Shown here: positions 55,200 through 64,000 of the stretch, one piece after another
How the letters are laid out: every line of letters begins with the position of its first letter
Position numbering within the stretch: position 1 is the first letter of the stretch
Notes under the pieces: model-generated
Database searches by the model: none
The model's input: the letters and a program-made list of their open reading frames with translations, nothing else
Told to the model about the DNA's origin: nothing
DNA from: Thalassia testudinum
Lineage: Eukaryota; Streptophyta; Magnoliopsida; Alismatales; Hydrocharitaceae
NCBI GenBank assembly: GCA_037157565.1
Contig: JAZHRO010000013.1
Coordinates: forward strand, 79,291,501-79,355,500
Reading direction: 5' to 3'
DNA length: 64,000 bases
Made by a program: the position numbers and the translations under genes

Positions 55200-56254
55200 A
55201 TTATCCATAAAATTAACAGTAGGATGAGATGTACTGTTAAGAGGTAGAGAAGTTTTTAAGTCACATTGTCTGATGGAAGGAGGGAACTTGGTTAAAGTAA
55301 GTTTATAGGGGTGATATTAATTAATTAACCAATGTGGCTCTTTTTGTTGAATGGAATGATCAAAACAGTTCCAAGAATTATCAAGTGTCACCACGAAAAT
55401 ATAGCCCTACACCAACAATGTACTTACACTGACATAACATATATGTCACTATATGTCTAATTATGCGTTACGAATATTACATTCTACACCTGTGAACAAT
55501 TGGGGACAAATAAATATTTACATTCTCTACATTGCTAAACCCTATTCCTACTCGATTTCTTTCCTCCATAACTTCCCACCTCCAACACTTGATGCCACTC
55601 ACCCCTCCAATGGCCGATGCCCCTCGCCCCTCCAGTACCTCCACTGCTCAACGCCCCTCTAGCACCTCCACCGCCCTGCAACACCCCTACTGAGACATTG
55701 ACCAACACCACTCCCCCTGGATCCCTCATTGCCCGAGATGATGCCACTCCTCCTTGCCCTCTTAACCTGCCGCCTGAGTTGATGCCACACCAACCCCTCG
55801 ACATCGATTACTACCCTAACACCTCCGTCAAGTCACCGCCTTGATCAAGCTCAACATTCTTGTCAACTCAGGTTAGTTAGTGTTGTCTATCTCTCTATTC
55901 TTGCTCTCGCTCAAATCTCTTTCAGGGTTTTAGATCGATCTCTCACTTAGATTTTCCCTTAAGGAGCTCTCAAGGTCGTCTCACCTTGAGATGCGACCTT
56001 TAATATCTTTTAGGGTTTTACTCCATCATCTCACTTACCTTTGATGACTAAGGAGCTCTCCATCACCGCCATTGTCCTGTCTCCATTGCATACCCTTAAG
56101 GAGCTCTCAAGGTTGTTGTCGTTGCCCTTAAGAAGTTCCCATCACTCGTGCCTCCTTCATCGTCCTTGCCTCCTCCATCACCAATAAAAAGAGGTCATGT
56201 CTTATCTCCTCATATGACTCTTTTTCTATCTCTCTCAGATCTCCCTTCCCCCCT
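55200..56254. other. Unassigned DNA between NA2 and E7
   Basis: I find no retroelement signature or convincing gene. Two short overlapping frames (55453-55662, 55617-55844) are Pro/Thr-rich and of no recognisable family. A word TTAAGGAGCTCTCAAGGT recurs at 55956-55976 and 56093-56113, with a partial copy at about 56048. It could be host DNA or an old, decayed repeat. Confidence 0.5.
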
Positions 56255-57858
56255 TGATAACGCTACATTTCATGGTGATAATTCTGCCAATCGAGGATTA
56301 TCTTAAGGATAATATGCATAAAGAACACACCATAAATGGGCATGGGAGCATTACATGCATCTCACATTGAGATTGCATATAAATCATTGTTAATGGCCAT
56401 TTGTACAAGTTCATGTCAAAACAAGCCTCAGATGAGCAATCAGACCGCATAGGTGGATTCAGAATGACGAACAAAGCCCAACGGACTCAAAATTGACCAA
56501 ATCCGACATCCGGAGCTCCCACAACTAACCCAAGAAGTTTTCATCATTGATTTGATGATCAACGGCCACAAAGCTACCACGTGGTGCTAGATTAGCGCGT
56601 ACAAGCCACCGCCCCGCCTCCTCCATCATCCGCAGGATGAATGTCAGTCATTCGATCTTCGATCAGATGGTAGAGAATGGCTCTCGCAATGCCCCCTTCA
56701 CCAAGCAGCACATCGGAGAAATGCTCTAAGCCGTCCAATCTTTGATCGGACAGCTGAGAGCCATGCTCACCCTCACAAGACCAGAGCCTCTAGCAGATCA
56801 CGACCGTTGGATTTCTATCCAACGGTCACCAGTTCCGCTCCAGCTCTCCACATCCACAACAAATTGAGAATGCAGCACAGTGGGTAGCGCTTCATCCGCG
56901 AAGGCAGCGGTGGGCTTTCGAAACCCCATGCGCTGCCAAATTGAATCCTTACATGGGAACGGCTGATTAAGACTATGGATCTGGGAGTGATCGGCGTGGA
57001 TTGCATCCACGCGATCCTCAAGACGTAAGCGGGCGGTGACGCCTAATCACACACACGACAAAAGCACAATTTGAACTGGTACCGCAGGTAAGACCTCAGA
57101 CGTCCGATCTTTGATCGGACGGCTCATAGCAAAGGCTCATGGACCGCTCATGAGAAAAAGAACAGTGCGTGCGTAAAACCAGTGGGCAGCTGTCTTCACC
57201 GATGTTTTTGGAGTGGTTTTAGCGACGTCCAACTTTAGCGACGTCCCGGACGTCGCCAAAGCCCCTACTTAAATTAGAAACCCCTTCTTCCTATATAAAT
57301 CCCCTCCAACTACCCATGTAAGGGTATTCAATACCCTTGCACTTCTTATACCCCACGTCTAGCTTCCCTTAGCACCTTTTGTACTAGCTGGAGTCAACGA
57401 GCCGCTGACAGAGCCCTCCTCCACTGTAGTGGCCACCTCGTCGTCTCCTTTTTTTCTCTCTCTTTACCTTAGCATTACTTTACTTTTGTGAAGCATTTAT
57501 CTATTGTTGTATTTATAAAAACTCAAGTTGCATGTTAAATGAGGATGTTTCTTATATAGCTATTGTCTCTCTTTTTACTGAGTTTTTTCTTATCTTGATT
57601 TGCATGAACGCTGTTATCAAAAGACTTTAACCCTACTCTCTCTCTCTTTTTCTCTCGCTCTTACTCCTATTTCTCTCCTGCGTTTTCTCATGCGCAAGAT
57701 AAACTCACCATTTCCAAGATAACTAAGCGATAGAAAAATCTGATTTCACGCCTCCCTGTGTTCGACACTCAGACTCACATCTACTTCTACATTTAAAATC
57801 GATGTTGCAAATGCGAGCTACAACGACCTATTTAAACAAACATGTCCAACACATGTCA
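56255..57858 (+). mobile_element. E7 5' LTR, about 1.6 kb
   Basis: It ends CACATGTCA at 57858, 5 nt before the PBS, after CCTCCCTGTGTTCGACAC ... GAGCTACAACGAC. The start is either TGATAACG at 56255 or TGATAATT at 56276; the latter forms a GATAAT/ATTATC hairpin. It contains GTCCGATC-type dyads (56729-56755, 57101-57121), a 14-bp-arm dyad with one mismatch (57233-57261) and TATATAAAT at 57292. Confidence 0.78.
57233..57261. repeat. Promoter-proximal dyad in E7 LTR
   Basis: CTTTAGCGACGTCC and GGACGTCGCCAAAG around a single c, 14-bp arms with one mismatch, about 30 bp before the TATA box. It is followed by CCCCT as in E1 and NA2. Confidence 0.85.
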
Positions 57859-57863
57859 GTTTT

Positions 57864-57881
57864 TGGCACCGTTGCCAGGGA
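57864..57881 (+). promoter_or_regulatory. E7 primer-binding site (tRNA-Asp type)
   Basis: TGGCACCGTTGCCAGGGA matches the tRNA-Asp complement at 16 of 18 positions. Confidence 0.9.
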
Positions 57882-59046
57882 GGAAACAGATTTATTTTGT
57901 CATTTTCATTTTACATCCATACTCACATCGTCTAACTGATCTTCTCCCTCTACTTGATTGGTTGCAGGAACTTGGCACCTGGGCGGCGAACGAGTTGTGA
58001 GGATCGCTCTGCCCGTGGTTGTTTGCTTGCCTAAAAAAAATCTAAAAAAAAATTAAAATTAGAAAAAAAAATCAGCACGGTGAATGATTGCTTGATCCAC
58101 ATCCTAAACTCATCACCCAACAAAAAAAATATATATATATATATATTCACACTAACATTCTTAAAGATATAATCTCTTTGGAGTGTTCTTTTTCCTTTTG
58201 AGTGATGTTTGCGAAGCCACCATAACTTGACTTAGGCCGCATCACTCACCTTAAAATCAACTCACCTGGTAGAGACTGCATGAACATTAGGGTGAGAACA
58301 CTAGGGTTGCTTTGCTAGGGCCTCATCACTCTAAAGGAAATTCACTTTCGCTTGTGTGCAAAACATGGCATGCCCACTTGAAAGTTGTCTGGAAACACTA
58401 AGACATGTCAACCCTAAAAGACATTAAAGTAAGGACAAACATTATAAGACACCACATCTTAAATCCTTGCTTGAAAACCATGTCTTATTAGGAGCACACA
58501 CATCCAAATTGGATAACTAAGATACACTACCCCAATCAAAGCCTCATCACATAACCCGAGGATAGGCACTGCCCTAGCCCCCATTAAAATAGAGTAGACA
58601 TGCCCTAGGCAGGACTGGTTTAAGTCTTGAAAGGCATGATTTCATTTGCTGGGCACTTGGCCTTCATTCCCTTTGTAGAATCTGGTGACTAAGCTATGGA
58701 GAAATGTCAAACGACCACGGTTGTGGGGTCTACAGAACTGGCGGTGTAAAGCAAAGGAAGAACCTTCACCACAATCCTGTCGTAATCAACCTGTCCAGAA
58801 GGGCGGTTACGTGCTTACAGACCTGATCATTCCTTTTCAAGATTTCTAGGTCCCCTAAGGAATACACTATAAGGACTAGGCTTGTCTGCTTGTTTGAGCA
58901 CACACTTCTCACATCTGTCTCTTTCTGCATCCCTCCCTGTTCTTCTCTACTGTAAGCACGGGAGACGATCACTACATCCCTAGCTGTTTGTTTTGGAAAG
59001 TGAAATTAGGAGGAGACTTGATTATCCTAGAAATAGGATTGAAGTC
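57882..59046 (+). other. E7 untranslated leader
   Basis: Non-coding, with an AT microsatellite at about 58130-58147 and the conserved leader module (58681-58767). No gene seen. Confidence 0.75.
58681..58767 (+). promoter_or_regulatory. Conserved leader motif, E7 copy
   Basis: TCTGGTGACTAAG, TGTCAAACGACC (58705-58716), ACGGTTGTGGGGT, then GCAAAGGAAGAACCTT. It lies 330-340 nt before gag. Shared with NA2 and NA1; the core is shared with E5 and E6. Confidence 0.72.
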
Positions 59047-59679
59047 ATGGCTGACCTATGAGTTGAGGAGATTGAGGACCAACCTCAACCCGATGCCATG
59101 GCTATGATTCAAACCTATATTAATGCAAATCACCAGCTTCAGTAGCAGCAGATCCACACTATCATGCAAGTCATACACAGATTGCAAAACCCTCAAGGGT
59201 AACCCCCACTGAACCCACCTAACCGACAACCCCTACCTAACCCACCACAACCTCCGGAGGTTCAGTCTAGGCCCCTCCGCGACTTTTACAATCCATCCGC
59301 TATTCGGATCGAACCACATCTTAGGGTCCCTGAGGGGGGAGATGATTTTGAGCTGAAACTTAACGTCCTAAGCCTGATTCAGAGCCATTTCCGTGGGAGC
59401 TCAAATGAGGACCCCTTCCAACACCTAGAGGACCTTGACCGGTTCGCTTGGACTGCAAAGCCCAGGAACATCAGCTTAGACATTGTTTTGATTAAGATGT
59501 TCCCCTTCTCACTGATAGACAAAGCTTCTCACTGGCTTAGAACTTTAGGAAGACCTATCTCCACCTGGGAAGAACTAAGGCATGCATTCTTAAAGAAATT
59601 CTTCCCCATAAGAAAGACCAATGTCCTCAGAAGAGCCATTACCACCTTTACACTCCAGGGCAGGGAACAATTCCATGAG
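59047..59679 (+). pseudogene. gag: E7 gag, N-terminal part, three stops
   Basis: ATG at 59047. Stops TGA 59059-59061, TAG 59143-59145 and TAA 59200-59202 are in the same frame. The capsid region follows: RDFYNPSAIRIEPHL, FRGSSNEDPFQHLEDL, LIKMFPFSLIDKASHWL, ISTWEELRHAFLKKFFPI. The frame is cut at EQFHE by the E6 LTR at 59680. Confidence 0.9.
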
Positions 59680-61934
59680 TGATAAATGCCAGTTTATCAT
59701 CATTCTTATGCACCAAAACAAACCTAGCTCTTAGGGTTTTACTCCGCAAATGGATTTTTGGGCTGCATTTAGGCATTAACTAGGATAGGCATGCATTGCA
59801 TTTTCTTTTGTTGTTTTAATGTGTTTTTGTGAGTGTTACGGATGAACAGATATACAGATCCCTAAAACCCTAGCACTCAAGAAGGAAATTGGTGAAGAAG
59901 GAGTTCAGACTAGCTGGAACTCAGCTTGATCCAGCTCACCACAGCTGGAACCTAGCTCACTTGAACTAGGGTTAGCTCATCCCTGATCCATTCAACTAAT
60001 CTCAGCTGAATGGCAGCTCAAGAGAGTTCACCTTAGCTCACCCTAGCACAAGTCAGCTCAGATCTAGCTCAACTTAGCTAAGTCTAGCTCATCTCAACTT
60101 CCACTAGTCCACAGGGAGCTCTAGCTAGCTCAGCTGAGTTGACAGAAGTTTACCCTAGCTCAAATCCAGCTACATCCAACTCCACTCAACACCAGCCAGC
60201 TGAAGAAGAGCTCGTCCCAGCTCAGGAAGCTCAAGTCCAACTCCCGGGGACCCAGCTTAGCTCAAGCTAATTGAGCTAAGCTACCTTAGCTGTCTCAACC
60301 AGCTCAATCCTCCCCGGGAGCACCAGACCCAGCTCACCTCGGCTCCATTCAACAGAAGCTAGCTCACTTTAGCTTGGCTTAGTAACTAGCAAAGAACTAG
60401 CAAGCTAAGCTAGCTAGAGTAGCCCTATGTTGACCTCTTCAGCAGCTGCCTGCTCCACTTCAGCTTCAGATTCTTTAGAACCAGCTCCTCCCTCCAAACC
60501 CTAGCTCCAACACCTCCTCCTCTGCTCCTCCATTAGCTAAGCTAGCTTAGCTTAGCTTAGCTATGCTCCAACTTCCTTGGCTTGTACCACCCAAAAACAC
60601 ACCTAGCAACTCCACCCAACTAGCTCCACCAAAGCTCCACATTAGCTAACCTACTTGGCGCCAACCTACCCTACCCACCACCTCCAAAAGACACCTAAAA
60701 GTGGTGCCAAAACCACCCTAACTACCCCCTTGTTGGCGCCACTTTTCCATCCAAAAATCCCCTTCATCTCCACCACACATCTCCCCTTAAACCCATCTCC
60801 ACCCTCCACATAACCCCTCCTTCTAAAACCTTTCTTGGCGCCACCTAAGACCCCCTTCTAGAAGCTATTCTGGCGCCAACTTCAAGGGGTGTCACCACCC
60901 ATAACCACCCCCTAGGAGTCCCTTGGGTTGGCGCCAAATGCCCTTAGCCATAGGATCCCCAACCACCTCCATCCTTCCATCTTAGCCCTCCATTTCAAGA
61001 GGCACCTTAACCCCCCATCCTACCCTATAAAAAAACCACTACCCACCACCATTCAAGGCATCCTTGGCTAGCAAATTCACTCTCATATTCTACCTAGAAG
61101 CCCATGCCCAAGAGAGAAGAAGAAGAAGAAGATTATGGGGATATTCTATCCCCTTGGTGCCTTCCCCTCTTCCCTTCTCTCTTGTGTCCACTCCAGCCAA
61201 AGGAGAAGCCAAGCAAGGAAGATCTTTGCAGGAGATCTTGAAGGTGGTCCATGCCACCTTGGAGGAGCTTTTGAGGGTGGTGCACGCCCACCCCTTGGAG
61301 GAGAGCATTGAAGGTGGTAGCTTCCACCTTGGTGGAGCTCTCAAGGAAGCAGAAGAAGGAGGCCCTTTTTTCAAGCCAAGGAGCAGCTAGGCTTGGAGCA
61401 AGAAGACTCCCTTCACCAAATTTTGCAAGAGAATTTGTGTTTCTTTTATTGCTTTTAGATTTTTTTCATTTCTAGTAGAAGCATTCCTCTACTTGTCTTG
61501 GAAAAAGAACACAAATTCTTGTTAATCGAATTGCCTTCTTTTTAATTTTCTATTGCAATTGTTACTGTTGTTCTAGCACTTATTCTACTTCCACTCCCTC
61601 ATTAATCTAGGCCTCCACTTGCCTAGAGTGAGCTTAGGTAGTGGACTTTTCAATCTCTTAAGTTTCAACTTATCATTTTAGGTGTTAGCACTTTTTCGTC
61701 ACAATTCGCACTTTGCTCGTATTATTTCAAAACACAAAAAAATTTACATATTTAAAATACCAAAAGGAAAGTTGAGATGTATTTTTAGCAAGAGAATTGA
61801 ATTGCAATTTTTGCCTCCTTGGACGACCCAAGATACTCCCACTCTCTAGGATATAAATTTAAAAGCATATGCGAATTCGCGTGTTACAACGACATTAAAA
61901 TCCTACCTTTGCAAATCACGCGTATTTCGTATCA
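59680..61934 (+). mobile_element. E6 5' LTR, 2255 bp
   Basis: It starts TGATAAATGCCAGTTTATCA and ends TTTCGTATCA. AGCT block 59930-60563 with the dyad at 60254-60282. Five copies of TGGCGCCA lie at 60656, 60734, 60836, 60871 and 60929. TATA at 61026. A 108-codon frame without ATG (61064-61390) lies after the TATA box and is matched in E5. Confidence 0.94.
60655..60936. repeat. Cluster of TTGGCGCCA words in E6 U3
   Basis: Five copies of the palindrome TGGCGCCA, four preceded by T, in 282 bp just upstream of the TATA box. Corresponding positions in the E5 LTRs are partly decayed to TTGGTGCCA, TTGGCACCA or GGCACA. Confidence 0.88.
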
Positions 61935-61939
61935 CTTTT

Positions 61940-61957
61940 TGGCACCGTTGCCGGCGA
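61940..61957 (+). promoter_or_regulatory. E6 primer-binding site (tRNA-Asp type)
   Basis: TGGCACCGTTGCCGGCGA matches the tRNA-Asp complement at 16 of 18 positions, after a CTTTT spacer. Confidence 0.92.
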
Positions 61958-63530
61958 GGCACGACTTTGTATTAGTCAATTTTCTCTTGCTTAAAGTAGA
62001 TCTCATCCCCTTCTCTTTCTTTCTTTCGTGTGTGCAGGAATTACAGCAGGAAAGCGGGAATTTTGAAGCGAAAGCTTAAAGTTCCTTTTCTTCCCGTGGA
62101 TTTCAAGTTGGTTCCCCATTACTTATCACACTTAACCTAAAAAACTACCAAAATACACTAAACTTGGCTTTCAGGACCCTAAACAACTTAATTAAGTGCA
62201 GTGGTGCATTTTAAAATCCATTGTTTGCATGAATTCTTCTTTAACACCACTCCATTGCAAGTATTGGTGTTCTGTTTTTCAGGTCCAGATTTCTATCCGA
62301 ACTTGAAAAATCAATTCCTAACATCACAAGCCTTCTAAAATCATAAAATTTCATACAGTGATTCCAAATTGAGTTAGGAACATCTGCTCCAAATTTCAAA
62401 TCAATTAGCTTTGTATTTAATTTTTAAAAATTCGTGAACTGTAGAGGGATCACACCCTCTAATCTTCCTATTTTGCTAATGTCTATGAATTTTTAGAATT
62501 TTTATACTAATCCAATTTTTGTGAAATTTAGCTCTCTAGAATCCTTGTAAAATTTTACACATCATATAAAATCATTAAAATTGTTTGAGGTCAGTGGTAA
62601 TACTGGAAAGTCCAAAATACCCACAAATATCATTTCTGGATTTTGACACCAGTACAATTAAAAATTCAAACAATTATCAAACAAATTCTTAAAATCTTAC
62701 AAAAATCTTTTCTGGAATCCTTGTTTGATTTTCTTCAAAGTAGTGGTATTGTTTGACTTGTTTGGACCAGTACTTAATACAGAAAGCCTAAAATTAATTC
62801 ATTGGTAGTAAATTTTCTATCTTAGGGACAATTGACTTAGGGTTTCTTTATTTCTTTTTAGAGACTCACATTAAAGAAAATTGTCCATCACCAATGCAAC
62901 TTGTTTTTCCTTTGATTGTGAAGTTGCAAACTTGTTTGAAAATTTAAAAAGAAAAACCCTAAAACACATTTAATTAAATCAAATCCTAAAAGACAAAAAT
63001 ACAAGAAATTGTGTGACAACTTGCTTTTTGATTGGAACCACTTTCCAATTCTTGCACACACAAAACAAAATTAAAATAACAGGGCAACATCCCAATTAAC
63101 TCCCTCCACATTCCGTGTGCACTGTAGTATCCTAGACCTAATTAAAAATTGTAGCAACTTGAATCCTAAGGCTTCATCAACTTAGGCTTGCTATCTAGGT
63201 CTTAAGTTTTCTTTAGTCAGTACCAATTCTGTCATCTATATCTGGTGTTCAAACTTAGGGGTCATGTCAAACAACCAGGCGCGGGTTTGTACAAGCACTT
63301 GGGGTTTTCCCTAGGAAACGTTTGGGCCCAAACCTCCCCTTAAGTAACTTGGCTAGATTTGTTGACAGAATGGGTATTCACTACTGATTACTTACTTCCT
63401 ACATAGACCAAGTCTTAGGTTTCTTATTAAGGAGTCGCATTTAAGTTAGGTCTAGCTTTGTTTGTTTGAATTACACACTTTCTCTCATCTCTTTCTCTTC
63501 TCCTCCCCTCCAATTCTTCCCAAATAGTTC
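61958..63530 (+). other. E6 untranslated leader
   Basis: Non-coding and AT-rich, aligned with E5 42451-44028. It contains the leader motif core TGTCAAACAACC at 63265-63276, 255 nt before gag. No gene seen. Confidence 0.78.
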
Positions 63531-64000
63531 ATGCACAGGAGACAGTCCCAAAAACCACATCTTGAGGACCATCTGATTTCGCCCCCCACAGCAGAAAATC
63601 ATTATTTTCTTCCCCCTCCTCTTTTAAAAAAATGGAAAACCCAGGAAGCCGTAAAAAAAATTCTGCTTCCACTTCTAACCCATCAGCTGACCCACAAGCT
63701 GACTTCACCCTCCCTCACCTCCCTAATTTGGAGCAACCAGAAAAACCAGCAGGGCTAGGTGGCCCTCCAACTATAACCCAAAATCCAAATCCCTTTGCAT
63801 TAATAGTTGACCATTTGGTTCGACTACAACAAAATCAAGAAGATTTAGCTAGGACTGTCACGAACCTAGCTAATCAAGGACAAAATCCACCACCCCGCCA
63901 ACAGCCTGTCATTCCTCTTAAGGATTTCTATGATCCTTCCAATTATGAGGAAAGACCAGGGGTGGTCATACCACAAGGGGATTTCGAGATCAAACCAGCC
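63531..64000 (+). pseudogene. gag: E6 gag, N-terminal part, runs off the window
   Basis: ATG at 63531 aligned with the E5 start. Relative to E5 there is a 1-nt loss near 63565, compensated within about 25 nt, and another 1-nt loss in an A run near 63655 that shifts the frame. After it the E5-like sequence continues open to the end (LPHLPNLEQPEKPAGLGG ... RPGVVIPQGDFEIKPA). It is therefore broken near its N-terminus unless the A-run shift is tolerated. Confidence 0.85.

Larger units (their letters stand above)
56255..59679 (+). mobile_element. E7: Athila element, 5' part (family A), cut by E6
   Basis: LTR (about 56255-57858), PBS 57864-57881, leader with conserved motif, and gag from 59047 truncated at 59679, where E6 inserts. 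The rest lies beyond the window. LTR and leader are homologous to NA2. Confidence 0.87.
59680..64000 (+). mobile_element. E6: Athila element, 5' part (family C), continues past the window
   Basis: LTR 59680-61934, PBS 61940-61957, leader, gag from 63531 still open at the window end. Closely similar to E5 throughout. The left flank is atgag (59675-59679); its partner should follow the 3' LTR outside the window. Confidence 0.93.

Noticed and set aside
55453..55844. Host gene fragment
   Set aside because: Two short overlapping Pro/Thr-rich frames, no splice or domain evidence.

Overview
The window looks like plant (angiosperm) nuclear heterochromatin. I see no host gene. Almost all of it is nested LTR retrotransposons of the Ty3/gypsy Athila lineage, plus one solo LTR of a different, probably chromovirus-like type. 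The evidence is Athila-type Gag and Pol homology, primer-binding sites matching the 3' end of plant tRNA-Asp (TGGCGCCGTTGCCGGGGA and variants), polypurine tracts ending in GGCATGGGGG, LTRs opening with TGAT, and 5-bp target-site duplications. Every coding region carries stops or frameshifts, so all copies appear dead.

Layout, using my own labels. E1 (+, 1-9245) is an Athila pol, 3' UTR and 3' LTR whose protease is split by solo LTR S1 (178-2860). E1 sits in the ORF of NA1 (-, 9246-14211), a non-autonomous element. NA1 sits in the protease of E2 (-, 14212-20735), whose gag also holds solo LTR S2 (16163-17732). E3 (+, 20736-34551) is a two-LTR Athila inserted in the E2 LTR; its 3' LTR is followed by a second partial internal region, E4 (34552-36474). 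E4 is fused to the truncated 3' end of NA2 (-, 36475-55199), a second non-autonomous element, which is interrupted by E5 (+, 40227-53420, target duplication acttc). Then come about 1 kb of unassigned DNA (55200-56254), the 5' part of E7 (+, 56255-59679), and the 5' part of E6 (+, 59680 to the window end), which is inserted in the E7 gag.

Relationships: E1, E7 and NA2 share LTR, leader or 3' UTR sequence (family A). E3 and E4 are family B. E5 and E6 are family C, with AGCT-saturated LTRs. NA1 has its own LTR but keeps the PBS and a leader motif seen in families A and C. NA1 and NA2 lack recognisable gag and pol. Each instead carries an ORF with a Pro/Tyr-rich start, a helical middle and an acidic tail. 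They look like non-autonomous partners that depended on autonomous Athila proteins.

The strongest unexplained signal is in the LTRs. Nearly every family has its own set of short inverted repeats or amplified palindromic words in U3, and most LTRs open with a short terminal hairpin. The untranslated regions hold a conserved leader motif 260-360 nt before the first ATG, duplicated PPT-like tracts after pol, and a duplicated 3' UTR module shared by an autonomous and a non-autonomous element.
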